This document shows, piece after piece, positions 10,206-19,000 of a DNA stretch of 64,000 nucleotides. A program made the position numbers and the translations under genes. The stretch is from the NCBI RefSeq assembly GCF_000518605.1, contig NZ_JADX01000004.1:124001-188000 (forward strand), read 5' to 3'. The notes beneath the pieces are model-generated. The model was not told the DNA's origin and searched no databases. It worked only from the letters and a program-made list of their open reading frames with translations. This DNA is from Shewanella fidelis ATCC BAA-318. GTDB taxonomy: Bacteria; Pseudomonadota; Gammaproteobacteria; Enterobacterales; Shewanellaceae. Position 1 is the first letter of the stretch; each line of letters starts with the position of its first letter.

Positions 10206-10548
10206 TCATATTAATGGTTGCTTAAGTTTGTTTGTGTATCTTGCGCGCCATTAGATAGTCATCTGTGTAATGCTTTACCCTAGGGCCGCGACTAGGCACA
10301 TAAGTTAGACGCCCAGCGTCAACCACAAAAAATATTAAGTCTAGTCGCGCCCAATTCAGCCCAAATAGCAACTCTGCTGTTTGGGCTGTTTTGTTTCTGT
10401 TCACCGCTTGATATCTATCCTATCTGCATTGCAATCTATTTCTATAGCAACGCTTTATTTAAAATAACCAAGCAAGATTTTGATAGGTTTAAAGATCTTT
10501 GCAGACAAAGTAGACTAGTTGCACTAATAGTATTTTTGGAAAAAGAAA
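10206..10548. other. Intergenic region after deoD with inverted repeats
   Basis: Holds the terminator at 10357-10397 and, upstream of it, a distant inverted pair GCGACTAG (about 10288) and CTAGTCGC (about 10340). The latter could fold a 60-nt structured 3' region of the deoD mRNA. A 60-codon minus-strand frame across the same bases has no ribosome site and I do not call it. Confidence 0.4.
10357..10397 (+). terminator. Terminator downstream of nupC-deoD
   Basis: CAGCCCAAA (10357-10365) pairs with TTTGGGCTG (10380-10388), with a second inner stem AGCA/TGCT, followed by TTTTGTTT. It lies 150 bp after the deoD stop. Confidence 0.8.
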
Positions 10549-10986
10549 ATGTCGATTTGGTTTAAGCCTGTAACGCTCGAACTTTGTGCAAAGATGGATG
10601 CTGGAATGCACGGTAAGGGCACCTTGATGCAAACAATGGGGATCACCATTACTGAGATTGGTGACGATTATATGGTCGCGACAATGCCAGCATCGCCAGC
10701 TATCCATAATCCATTAGGCATAGTCCATGGTGGTGCAAATGTGGCATTGGCTGAAACAGTTGCTAGCTATGCGGCTAACTTTGCCGTCGACTTTGAAAAC
10801 TATTACTGCGTAGGCCAAGAGATCAATGCTAATCATCTCAGAGCATCGCGTAATGGCACATTGACCGCTACAGCTAAGCCTGTGCACTTAGGTAAGCGTA
10901 GCTCGGTATGGGAAGTGCTTATTCATAACAGTGCAGGCGAGTTGTGCTGTATTTCTCGCATGACCGCAGCGGTTGTTAAGCGTTAA
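10549..10986 (+). CDS. menI: Hotdog-fold acyl-CoA thioesterase, MenI/YdiI-like
   Basis: 145 aa, the PaaI/YdiI size. The catalytic motif HGGANVALAETVASYA and the downstream EINANHLRASRNG, PVHLGKRSSVWEV and CISRMTAAV follow E. coli YdiI (MenI) closely. MenI hydrolyses 1,4-dihydroxy-2-naphthoyl-CoA in menaquinone synthesis. The Glu of ALAETV is the expected catalytic base. Substrate assignment rests on family similarity recalled from memory; a general acyl-CoA thioesterase is the alternative. It appears to be a single-gene unit. Confidence 0.75.
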   Translation: MSIWFKPVTLELCAKMDAGMHGKGTLMQTMGITITEIGDDYMVATMPASPAIHNPLGIVHGGANVALAETVASYAANFAVDFENYYCVGQEINANHLRASRNGTLTATAKPVHLGKRSSVWEVLIHNSAGELCCISRMTAAVVKR

Positions 10987-11139
10987 AGCTAATCCTTAAG
11001 GCTAATATCCTATTGCTCAGGGTAATTTGTTGCTTGTAACCCTGTTTTAATGCCTATTTTTTGCTCATAATGAAATGGCGTGTTGAGTTGCTATTGCGCC
11101 TTAACGCGACTCGAAAAGGTGCTTAAAAGAGGGGAAGCC

Positions 11140-11382
11140 ATGGATAACGCTACAATATGGGAATGGATCGGATATTTAGCCTCGGTTGTGGTGGCGATAT
11201 CGCTGATGATGTCCAACATTAAAAAGCTACGCTGGTGGAACCTCATTGGTGCTGCTCTATTTGTTGCTTATGGCTTAGCGATTGATGCTATTCCTGTTGC
11301 ATTAGTTAATTTCTTTATTGTGTTAATCGATGCTTACTATTTGGTGAAGCTATATAAAGCTGATGCACATAATAGAGAATGA
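11140..11382 (+). CDS. Small three-helix inner-membrane protein
   Basis: 80 aa from ATG 11140, chosen because GAGGGGA lies seven bases upstream; the longer frame from 11080 has no ribosome site. Three hydrophobic segments are evident: WIGYLASVVVAISLMMS, WNLIGAALFVAYGLA and VALVNFFIVLIDAYYLV. The layout and motif resemble YgjV-type or half-PQ-loop membrane proteins that appear next to metabolic genes in Shewanella and Vibrio. Function unknown. Confidence 0.7.
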   Translation: MDNATIWEWIGYLASVVVAISLMMSNIKKLRWWNLIGAALFVAYGLAIDAIPVALVNFFIVLIDAYYLVKLYKADAHNRE

Positions 11383-11398
11383 TAAAAATTAAGCAGTT

Positions 11399-11432
11399 AA
11401 GGGAGGAAATCACTTGTTCTTCCCTTTTTTTA
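11399..11432 (+). terminator. Terminator after the small membrane protein
   Basis: AAGGGAGGAA pairs with TTCTTCCCTT with one bulged G, followed by a seven-T run. It sits 17 bp after the stop codon. Confidence 0.8.
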
Positions 11433-11575
11433 CAAATGTAAATAGAGTAAAAGCACTATAGTTAGGGGTTATCTTCTGTTTTAGTCTCATTAAATCGTTA
11501 ATTTCTAGTATTTAAAACCTACAAAGCAAATACTTATTGGCGATTAAATTCAAACATTTCATTTATTGATTAACA

Positions 11576-11589
11576 TCAATATCGCTCAT
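11576..11589. promoter_or_regulatory. FNR/EtrA-type box upstream of katB
   Basis: TTGATTAACATCAA is an exact match to the FNR consensus TTGAT-N4-ATCAA, used in Shewanella by EtrA. It is about 280 bp upstream of katB in an AT-rich region (11433-11793) that holds no other recognisable feature. Confidence 0.6.
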
Positions 11590-11793
11590 TAAATTCAACA
11601 CTAATCTCCAAACTCCTAATTAAATTGAAGTTTATTGAGCAGTATCTTCCCCACCACTCTTTAATCTGTAATTTAGTTTAAGCTTATCGCCTTTAATCGT
11701 TTTATTGTTTTTTGTTGAGTGTTTATTCTTATCACATCGACAAGCGGCAAGTAGCCGCATTGCCATAGCGTATCGCAGATATAAGGGTAAACC

Positions 11794-11853
11794 ATGGCCA
11801 CCGTATTTGATTTAATCGAAACTTGGCTCGAAGCTAGCCAAGGTGAGGAGTAA
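11794..11853 (+). CDS. Tiny leader ORF (19 codons) before katB
   Basis: ATG 11794 has a ribosome site (AAGGG) at proper spacing and opens a 19-codon frame (MATVFDLIET then WLEASQGEE). Its last codons form the katB ribosome site (GGTGAGGAG), and its TAA ends three bases before the katB ATG. Translation of this frame would necessarily pass over the katB initiation region, implying coupling. It may be a leader peptide; it has no recognised family. Confidence 0.5.
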   Translation: MATVFDLIETWLEASQGEE

Positions 11854-11856
11854 TTT

Positions 11857-13320
11857 ATGAGTCAGCACAACCGAGTTCTTACCGCACAAAACGGCGCACC
11901 AATTGGTGATGATCAAAATTCACTATCAGCAGGTGAGCGTGGACCGTTACTACTTCAAGATTGGCACTTGATTGAGAAACTAGCACACTTCAACCGTGAA
12001 CGTATTCCAGAGCGTATTGTTCATGCTAAAGGTACAGGGGTTTACGGTAAATTCACGCTAACTCGTGATATGAGTGACTACACCATTGCGGATCACTTTA
12101 ACGGTGTTGGTAAAGAGACTGAAACCTTTGTACGTTTCTCGACTGTAGGCGGTGAAATGGGTTCGGCAGATGCTGAGCGTGATCCACGCGGTTTTGGTTT
12201 ACGTTTCTATACGACTCGTGGTAACCACGATATCGTTGGTAACAATACACCGACTTTCTTCTTGCGTGATGGTATTAAGTTCCCAGATTTTATTCACACG
12301 CAAAAACGTAATCCACAGACTAACTTGAAAGATCCACATGCCATGTGGGACTTCTGGGCATTAAACCCAGAGGCTATGCACCAAATTACGGTATTGATGT
12401 CAGATCGCGGCATTCCGGCTAACTATCGTCAAATGCATGGTTTTGGTTCACATACCTTCTCATTCTGGAATGCTAAAGGCGAACGCTTCTGGGTTAAGTT
12501 CCACTTTAAGACCAAGCAGGGGATTGCCAACTTAACTGCTGAGCAAGCGGATATCCTTAAAGGTATCGATCCTGACTCATCGCAGCGTGATATGGTGGCG
12601 GCAATTACTGATGGTAATTTCCCTAAGTGGGCAGTAAAAGTGCAGATCATGCCGGAAGCCGATGCAAATACTTATAAGATTAACCCATTCGATCTTACAA
12701 AAGTGTGGCCACATGCTGACTACCCATTAATTGAAATTGGTGAGTTAGAGCTAAATCGTCTGCCTCAAAACTATTTTGCAGAGGTTGAACAAGTGGCATT
12801 GGCACCAAGTAACTTAGTGCCAGGTGTCGGGGCATCACCAGACAAGATGCTACAAGCACGTTTGTTTGCTTATGCAGATGCTCAGCGTTACCGTATTGGT
12901 GCTAACTACAACCAACTACCGGTTAACTGCCCACATGCAACTGTGGCAAACCACCACCAACGCGGCGGCGCAATGGCGGGGACTCAATGCCCATTCTCAG
13001 GAAGCCAAACAGGTGGTGATGCTAGCAGAAATTATGGACCAAACAGCTTTGATGGTTTGCAAGATCAAGCGCAATTTAAAGAGCCACCGTTACGCTTAGA
13101 TGGCGAGGCTGATCGCTACAGTCGTTACGACCAAGATGATTTCAGTCAAGCGGGTGACCTATATCGCTTATTACCAGAAGACGAAAAGGCACGTTTGATC
13201 GCTAATATTGCTGGTACATTAAGCGTGGTAAGCGAAGCGACTAAACTGAAGATGGTAGAGCACTTTACTGCCGCAGATACTGACTATGGTCAACGCGTTA
13301 AAGCTGCAATTGGTATGTAA
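11857..13320 (+). CDS. katB: Monofunctional haem catalase
   Basis: 487 aa, a small-subunit (clade 3 size) catalase that converts hydrogen peroxide to water and oxygen. Visible: the active-site His region RIVHAKGTGVYG, VRFSTVGGE, the distal Asn region GNNTPTFFLRDG, and the proximal haem-ligand Tyr motif RLFAYADAQRYR. There is no export signal. The 19-codon leader ORF overlaps its ribosome site, and an exact FNR-type box lies 280 bp upstream, so oxygen-linked control in addition to peroxide control is possible. Confidence 0.96.
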   Translation: MSQHNRVLTAQNGAPIGDDQNSLSAGERGPLLLQDWHLIEKLAHFNRERIPERIVHAKGTGVYGKFTLTRDMSDYTIADHFNGVGKETETFVRFSTVGGEMGSADAERDPRGFGLRFYTTRGNHDIVGNNTPTFFLRDGIKFPDFIHTQKRNPQTNLKDPHAMWDFWALNPEAMHQITVLMSDRGIPANYRQMHGFGSHTFSFWNAKGERFWVKFHFKTKQGIANLTAEQADILKGIDPDSSQRDMVAAITDGNFPKWAVKVQIMPEADANTYKINPFDLTKVWPHADYPLIEIGELELNRLPQNYFAEVEQVALAPSNLVPGVGASPDKMLQARLFAYADAQRYRIGANYNQLPVNCPHATVANHHQRGGAMAGTQCPFSGSQTGGDASRNYGPNSFDGLQDQAQFKEPPLRLDGEADRYSRYDQDDFSQAGDLYRLLPEDEKARLIANIAGTLSVVSEATKLKMVEHFTAADTDYGQRVKAAIGM

Positions 13321-13369
13321 GCTTGTTTTAACTAACCTTGATTGAGTTAGTCATAAGTTAGCAATAATA

Positions 13370-13400
13370 AAGGCAAAACAGCGAGACTGTTTTGCCTTTT
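13370..13400. terminator. Terminator downstream of katB
   Basis: AAGGCAAAACAG, loop CGAGA, CTGTTTTGCCTTTT: a perfect 12-bp stem 49 bp after the katB stop. Confidence 0.9.
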
Positions 13401-13426
13401 GTTTATGCTAAAACCTTAAATAGACT

Positions 13427-13508
13427 GGGTCCTAGGTCCTAGGTCCTAGGTTCTAAGCTCTAGCTTCTAAGTTCTAGGCCCTAGGTTTTAAATTCTAGGT
13501 TCTAAAGC
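13427..13508. repeat. Degenerate heptamer tandem repeat
   Basis: About eleven 7-bp units around TCCTAGG/TTCTAGG, clean at the left (three TCCTAGG-type units) and decayed at the right (TTCTAAG, CTCTAGC, CCCTAGG). It ends 7 bp from the stop codon of the UPF0016 gene. The same unit, in the opposite orientation relative to the gene, makes the large array at 61715-61952. Confidence 0.85.
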
Positions 13509-13514
13509 CTTTGC

Positions 13515-14069
13515 CTAAAAAACTAAGGTTGCGACACCTAATAGCGCAAACAATACCGCACAGCCGCGGTGGATCCACTCTAGCGGCAGCTTTTCAGCAC
13601 TAAAATGTCCCGCAATCACGACTGGCACATTGGCCACTAACATGCCTAAAGTGGTGCCCAGAACCACCATAGCTAAGGCGTCGTATTTAGCCGACAACAC
13701 CATAGTCGCTATTTGAGTTTTGTCGCCCATTTCAGCAATGAAGAACAAAATGAAGGTGGCAAGAAAAGGCCCCAGAGCATAAAAGCGGCTCTCTTCAGCG
13801 TCGACTTTATCGGGGATCAACACCCACAGTGCAATGGCAAAAAACGAAGCTGCAACCAAGTAGCGGCCGACATCAGGGCTTATCCAAGAGATAGCCCATT
13901 GCCCTAGCCAAGCCGCGGCAAAGTGGTTAACTAAAGTGGATAGTAAAATACCCAGCACAATAGCGGTTTTATTTTTAAAGCGTGCAGCTAAGATAAGTGC
14001 TAACAGCTGAGTTTTATCACCGATTTCTGCAATGGCGACAGTGAAGGTTGAGGCGAGCAGAGCTTCCAA
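13515..14069 (-). CDS. mneA: UPF0016/GDT1-family manganese exporter (MneA-like)
   Basis: 184 aa with six membrane segments and the two internally repeated family motifs E-[IM]-G-D-K-T (AEIGDKTQLLAL near the N terminus, AEMGDKTQIATM in the second half), whose acidic residues form the cation path. Members export Mn (Vibrio MneA) or move Ca/Mn (yeast Gdt1). The start is TTG 14069, with TAGGA at ribosome-site distance. A yybP-ykoY Mn riboswitch in the 5' leader strongly supports a Mn export role. Confidence 0.88.
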   Translation of the reverse strand: MEALLASTFTVAIAEIGDKTQLLALILAARFKNKTAIVLGILLSTLVNHFAAAWLGQWAISWISPDVGRYLVAASFFAIALWVLIPDKVDAEESRFYALGPFLATFILFFIAEMGDKTQIATMVLSAKYDALAMVVLGTTLGMLVANVPVVIAGHFSAEKLPLEWIHRGCAVLFALLGVATLVF

Positions 14070-14083
14070 GAATTAATCCTAAA

Positions 14084-14291
14084 TGGGGAGCTAATGAACC
14101 AAGCACAGCAACTCTTCCCCAATAATAGAGATGCAGTGCTCAGGTCTTGCTGGGCGCACTAAAAATACTGGCATTTAGTGGCTGTATGTACCATGGCATT
14201 GTGGCCAATTATGTTGATACATACTCAGAAATGACATACTAAGCTAATTTACTCGCTTATCATTTGCTGATAGCTACTCCCCTGAAGCAGA
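14084..14291 (-). ncRNA. yybP-ykoY manganese riboswitch
   Basis: Read on the minus strand, the leader opens with the hallmark GGGGAGTAGC (14273-14282) and closes with GCAAGACCTGAGCA (14137-14150), and TGCTTCAGG/CCTGAGCA can form the closing P1 stem. These are the conserved halves of the yybP-ykoY aptamer, which senses Mn(II). Downstream, TGGGGA (14116-14121) can pair with CTCCCCA (14084-14090) just before the ribosome site, so switching could act on translation or by exchange with the aptamer's GGGGAG. No clear U-run terminator is seen. Confidence 0.88.
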
Positions 14292-14297
14292 GGCGGC

Positions 14298-14325
14298 ATT
14301 ATAGCGACTGCGCTGCTTTTTTCAA
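14298..14325 (-). promoter_or_regulatory. Sigma-70 promoter of the Mn riboswitch-exporter unit
   Basis: On the minus strand, TTGAAA (14325-14320), 16 bp, then a perfect TATAAT (14303-14298), about 15 bp ahead of the riboswitch. Confidence 0.75.
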
Positions 14326-14747
14326 CACAGTCGCCAATGTAAGCAATAAATTAATTGGTAATTTAGGATAACGTAACCTTGCTGTCGCTTAATCTTTACG
14401 GCTATGTTAACGAGTCGTGCCAAGTTGATTTTTAGTGCGCTACAGGGCTTGCCCACAGCGAATACTGCTGTTAATGTCGGGGCAGTCATTTTTTTAAAGA
14501 AAGAGCCGTAATGAAACAATACACTCTGTATTTTCCACGATTTATCCAGCCTCAGTGGCTAAGTTGATAAGGTGAATACACGTTTTATTTAACTAGCCGT
14601 TGGGGCCAATTGGAATCGCAAGGTCAAAGATGACCAGATTCGATTGGGGGCAGTTATTGTCATTGTTAACTTGCAACATTCTCTCCCTCAAAGTCGTTCT
14701 AAATCTGACCTAAAAAAATAAATTATAAAATTTAACAGGACAATTTT
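14326..14747. other. Intergenic region between riboswitch promoter and the amino acid transporter
   Basis: AT-rich at its right end. I see no clear TyrR box, terminator or supported ORF; a 65-codon minus-strand frame (14322-14519) overlaps the -35 element and has no ribosome site. Confidence 0.5.
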
Positions 14748-15947
14748 GTGAACTCAAAAATACTTGGCTCAATCGCCATTGTCGCCGGTACGGCAATTGG
14801 TGGTGGCATGCTCGCTTTACCTCTAGCAACAGCTTCACTTGGTACGATCCCCGCGTTACTTTTATTGGTCGCCATTTGGGGCGTATCGATTTATACCTCA
14901 TTGCTAATGCTTGAAATTAACCTGCGCACAGGTGTAGGTCTTAACTTGCACTCAATCACAGGTAAGAATTTAGGCCGTGTCGGCCAAATGATCCAAGCAG
15001 CTTCATTCTTAAGCTTATTATTCGCCTTAACCATGGTGTATTTGATGGGCGGTTCATCACTGCTGGAGTCAAAGATGGACTTGGTAGGGATGAAGATCGA
15101 TAACCAACTGGCAGTACTGATTTTTACCGCTATCTTTGGTGGTTTGATTGCTGTTGGTGTGCGCTGGATTGACAAGGTATCACGGGTACTATTTACCTCT
15201 ATGATAGCTTTGCTGGTGATTGTTGTGGCTTATCTGCTTCCTGAAGTCGACATGAGTCTGATGATGCGTGACTCAACGGAAGGACTAGTTACAGGCAGTG
15301 CGCTAACTAACCTGTGGTTAGCGGCAATCCCAATTGTGTTTACTTCGTTTGGTTTCCATGTGTGTATTGCAACAATTGTGCGTTACTTAGATGGTGATGC
15401 TGTCTCTTTGCGCAAAGTACTCATTATTGGCTCAACCTTACCGCTAGTGTGTTACATCTTATGGTTAATGGTGACGCTAGGTACTCTAGGTGGCAAAACC
15501 GTTTATGGCTTTGATGGCTCGTTACCTCAGCTAGTCACTGCGCTACAAAGCGTTGCCGAGTCAACATTGTTGCAGCAGTTTATCGATCTGTTCGCTAACT
15601 TAGCGCTGGTCACCTCTTTCTTAGGTGTGACCATGAGCTTGTTTGACTATATCGCTGAGCTTACCCGCGCCAAAGAAAGCAAAATGGGTCGTGCGCAAAC
15701 CTGGTTGATCACCTTTATACCACCTTTGCTATGTGCACTTTACTACCCAGATGGTTTTTACAAGGTACTCGGTTTTGCGGCAATTCCGTTAGTGGTGATG
15801 ATTATTTTCTTGCCGATTGCCATGGCACTGCGTCAACGTAAGCAAAACTTAGGCGGCTATCAGGTTGCTGGTGGCACTGCAGCTTTAGGTTTAGCTGGCC
15901 TTGCAGGATTAACCATTATTTTGGCGCAATTGTGGGTGGCGCTATAA
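14748..15947 (+). CDS. tyrP: Aromatic amino acid permease, TyrP/Mtr family
   Basis: 399 aa with eleven hydrophobic segments; HAAAP-family proton symporter for tyrosine or tryptophan. Family stretches: IVAGTAIGGGMLALPLA at the N terminus, IPIVFTSFGFHVCIATIV and TSFLGVTMSLFDYIAEL. The sequence resembles E. coli TyrP more than Mtr to my reading, but substrate choice within the family is not decidable here. The start is GTG 14748 with AACAGGA upstream. It is monocistronic, closed by a terminator at 16013. Confidence 0.85.
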   Translation: MNSKILGSIAIVAGTAIGGGMLALPLATASLGTIPALLLLVAIWGVSIYTSLLMLEINLRTGVGLNLHSITGKNLGRVGQMIQAASFLSLLFALTMVYLMGGSSLLESKMDLVGMKIDNQLAVLIFTAIFGGLIAVGVRWIDKVSRVLFTSMIALLVIVVAYLLPEVDMSLMMRDSTEGLVTGSALTNLWLAAIPIVFTSFGFHVCIATIVRYLDGDAVSLRKVLIIGSTLPLVCYILWLMVTLGTLGGKTVYGFDGSLPQLVTALQSVAESTLLQQFIDLFANLALVTSFLGVTMSLFDYIAELTRAKESKMGRAQTWLITFIPPLLCALYYPDGFYKVLGFAAIPLVVMIIFLPIAMALRQRKQNLGGYQVAGGTAALGLAGLAGLTIILAQLWVAL

Positions 15948-16012
15948 GGCGCAGAGTAAACACTTTGTAAGAGATTAATTCTGACCCTGTTATCAATAGC
16001 ATGGCCTATGTT

Positions 16013-16070
16013 AGAGTCGAGTACTAAATATGCAGTTCATTGCGCATATTGGGCTCGACTCTTTTGTTTT
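16013..16070 (+). terminator. Terminator downstream of tyrP
   Basis: AGAGTCGAG (16013-16021) pairs with CTCGACTCT (16054-16062), followed by TTTGTTTT. An inner ATATGC/GCGCATAT segment can extend the stem. Confidence 0.82.
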
Positions 16071-16164
16071 GAGTCCTAAATGAATTGCCAGCAAGCAATC
16101 AACAAAAATCGTAAAAATACTCTTAATAAAGCTCTCAATAAGAGCTAGAAATGGACTTAGAACA

Positions 16165-18321
16165 ATGAAAAAATGGCTTTTAACAGCGGCAATCGCTACC
16201 TCTTTTGGTGCCGTTGCCGACGAAGGTATGTGGCAGCCTCACCAGCTTCCAGCTATGGCTGATGAGCTAAAAGCAAAGGGATTAGAAATTGATGCTAAGT
16301 CGATTTCAAAACTGACTGAATTTCCAATGAATGCGGTAATTAGTTTAGGTGGTTGTACGGCTTCATTTGTTTCACCTAAGGGCTTAGTGGTAACTAACCA
16401 TCACTGTGCATACGGCTCAATTCAATACAATTCAACTCCTGAAAACAATCTGCTACGCGATGGCTTTTTAGCTAAGTCATTTGGCGAGGAACTACCTGCA
16501 ACGCCTGGCTCACGTGTGTACGTCACAGAAAGCGTAGTTGATGTTACAGACAAAGTTAAAAATGGCCTAGATAGCAAAACAGGCAATGATTTTTACAAAG
16601 GCATTGAGCAACAGGAAAAACGCTTAGTTGCAGAGTGTGAACAAGATGAAGGCTACCGCTGTAAGGTTTACAGCTTTCATGGTGGCCTAGAATATTATCT
16701 AGTGAAGCAGTTAGAAATTCGCGATGTGCGTTTAACTTATACTCCAGCTTTGAGCGTGGGTAAATATGGTGGTGATGTCGATAACTGGATGTGGCCTCGT
16801 CACACTGGTGACTATGCATTCTACCGAGCTTACGTATCAAAAGATGGTAAGCCTGCTGATTTCAGTGAAGACAATGTGCCATACGAGCCAAAGAGCTTCT
16901 TAAAAGTATCAGCTAAAGGTGTCAGTGAAGGTGACTTTGTCATGGTTGCAGGTTATCCAGGCCGCACCAATCGTTACCGTACTGCCAATGAAGTTGAAAA
17001 CCAATTTGAGTGGGCATATCCAGAAGGCAAGATCTTACGTGAGCGCATTATCGAGATCATTAAAAACACTGCGCCAGAAGGTAGTGATGAACGTATTAAG
17101 TACGAGAGCACGCTTGCAGGCCTAGCTAACTACGCCAAAAACTTCACCTCTATGATTGAGTTTTATGGTAAGTCGACCATGCTTGATGACCGTAAAGCCT
17201 TAGAGCAAAAACTTGCTGATTGGATTAATGCCGACAGTAAGCGTAAACAGCAGTACGGTAAGGTATTAGCAGAGCTTGATAAGTTGATTGCTAAAGGTCA
17301 GCAAGGCCAAGAGCGTGATTTGCTATTAGGTTACATGGGTTATAGCAGCATGATGAGCACTGCAAACCGTTTGTACCGTTTAGCCAATGAAAAACAGCTC
17401 GCGGATATGCAGCGTGAACCTGGCTATCAAGAGCGTGACATGACTCGCTTTACTTCAGGTATGGAGCGTATTGAGCGCCGTTATGCAGCAAGTGTGGATA
17501 AAGCGATATTGTTAGATTTGATCACGCGTTATGCGGCATTGCCACAAGATCAACGTTTACCTGCGTTTGATAAAGCCTTTGGTATTACCAATAACTTTGA
17601 TGCAGCCAAGTTAAGTAAGACGCTGGATAAGATGTACGCTAATACTGAGTTGTCAGATAAAGCAGCACGCCTAGCCTGGATGGATAAATCAGTGGCTGAG
17701 TTTAAAAAGTCAAAAGATCCATTCATTCAATATGCCGTTGCCACGTATGACGAGAGTATTAAGCGTGAAAAAGCTGAAAAACAGCTAGCGGGTGATCTAA
17801 TGAAAGTGCGTCCTATGTATATGGATGCCATCATTGCTTATAACCGTGAGCAAGGTAAACCTGTTTACGCTGATGCTAACTCAAGCCTACGTGTAACCGT
17901 TGGTCATGTGAAAGGTTATTCGCCAGAAGATGGTCTGAAAGCGGTTCCGTTTACCCGTCTAGAAGGTATTTTGGCTAAAGACACTGGTGTTGAGCCGTTC
18001 AATGCACCAGAGAAGCAGTTAGAGTTGATTGCTAATAAGCAGTACGGTGATTACTACGTTAAGTCACTTGATTCAGTGCCTGTTAACTTTTTGTCGACAC
18101 TTGACACCACAGGCGGTAACTCTGGTTCGCCAACCTTAAATGGTCGTGCAGAGCTGGTTGGTTTACTGTTTGACGGTGTTTACGAAAGTATTATTGGCGA
18201 CTGGGGTTACGATCCACAGACTAACCGCTCTATCCAAGTTGATAGCCGTTACATGTTATGGGTGATGAAGTACCTTGATAATGCCGATAATCTGTTAGAA
18301 GAAATGGAAATTGTAGATTAA
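16165..18321 (+). CDS. S46-family dipeptidyl-peptidase (DPP7-like)
   Basis: 718 aa with a signal peptide (first ~19 residues), so periplasmic or surface exposed. S46 peptidases remove dipeptides from N termini using a chymotrypsin-fold triad: His in VVTNHHCAYG (residues 79-80), the DNWMWPRHTGD block, and Ser in DTTGGNSGSP. The S1 residue that separates family members follows in GLLFDGVYES: a Gly where DPP11 has Arg, which predicts DPP7-type preference for hydrophobic rather than acidic P1 residues. It fits peptide scavenging by a marine heterotroph. Confidence 0.92.
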   Translation: MKKWLLTAAIATSFGAVADEGMWQPHQLPAMADELKAKGLEIDAKSISKLTEFPMNAVISLGGCTASFVSPKGLVVTNHHCAYGSIQYNSTPENNLLRDGFLAKSFGEELPATPGSRVYVTESVVDVTDKVKNGLDSKTGNDFYKGIEQQEKRLVAECEQDEGYRCKVYSFHGGLEYYLVKQLEIRDVRLTYTPALSVGKYGGDVDNWMWPRHTGDYAFYRAYVSKDGKPADFSEDNVPYEPKSFLKVSAKGVSEGDFVMVAGYPGRTNRYRTANEVENQFEWAYPEGKILRERIIEIIKNTAPEGSDERIKYESTLAGLANYAKNFTSMIEFYGKSTMLDDRKALEQKLADWINADSKRKQQYGKVLAELDKLIAKGQQGQERDLLLGYMGYSSMMSTANRLYRLANEKQLADMQREPGYQERDMTRFTSGMERIERRYAASVDKAILLDLITRYAALPQDQRLPAFDKAFGITNNFDAAKLSKTLDKMYANTELSDKAARLAWMDKSVAEFKKSKDPFIQYAVATYDESIKREKAEKQLAGDLMKVRPMYMDAIIAYNREQGKPVYADANSSLRVTVGHVKGYSPEDGLKAVPFTRLEGILAKDTGVEPFNAPEKQLELIANKQYGDYYVKSLDSVPVNFLSTLDTTGGNSGSPTLNGRAELVGLLFDGVYESIIGDWGYDPQTNRSIQVDSRYMLWVMKYLDNADNLLEEMEIVD

Positions 18322-18365
18322 TCTACAATTTTGATAGACCAAGCAGAGCTTAGTCTATTAATAAC

Positions 18366-18400
18366 AAAAGCCGAAACATTAACCTGTTTCGGCTTTTTTG
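18366..18400 (+). terminator. Terminator downstream of the S46 peptidase
   Basis: AAAAGCCGAAACA, loop TTAACC, TGTTTCGGCTTTTTT, 45 bp after the stop. Confidence 0.92.
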
Positions 18401-19000
18401 ATTTTTATACTTATTCATCCTAAAAAGTTAAATTTCTGTATTTAACTTAAGCGATTTATTATATAAGGGCTCGATTTTTATCTGCAGTAAATTAGAGAGG
18501 GGATAAGCTTGGTATTAATAAAAATCAAATATTAATAACAAGTTAGATATTTTATTTTCTAAATCTTACTTTTTTATTTCACTATCTATTTAATAATTAA
18601 GTTCACTTTCTATTTCCCTTTCTCAAGCTTTGTTACTTTTGCTTAAGTCTTTATGTTTTCACCTAAAAATCGCAAGGTGTTGATATTAAATGTTTTTATT
18701 GTGTTTATACTTAAATTTAAATCTATGTATTGCATCGTTTTTTTATATGGTTTAGGGAAGCATTCTGCGTTGCAGTTATATGCATTGGTAAATCAAAAAG
18801 TGCAAATGTTAATACTTGCTAGCCTAAATTAGTTTTAACTCAATCTTTTTGTGATCAATAACCAATATTTGTGAATTCGTTGCGTTAATAATTTAAAATA
18901 TATTGCCAATGATAATCGTTATCATTACTGTTTTGTCGACCTCAGGCTTGCTGATAGCAAAGTAAGTAATAAAAACGATTAAGTAATAAGAGATTGACGA
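18401..19000. other. AT-rich leader region of the TonB receptor
   Basis: About 600 bp of AT-rich DNA. Apart from the Fur box at 18908 I see no ORF with a ribosome site and no strong palindrome. Confidence 0.5.
18908..18926. promoter_or_regulatory. Fur box
   Basis: AATGATAATCGTTATCATT: 8-bp arms AATGATAA/TTATCATT are perfect around TCG and match the 19-bp Fur consensus. It is 75 bp before the TonB receptor ATG, so iron repression of the receptor-thioredoxin pair is expected. Confidence 0.9.

Noticed and set aside
10222-10404. 60-codon minus-strand frame after deoD
   Set aside because: It starts with GTG lacking a ribosome site and crosses the deoD terminator hairpin.
14322-14519. 65-codon minus-strand frame upstream of the Mn riboswitch
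   Set aside because: No ribosome site; it overlaps the riboswitch promoter -35 element.
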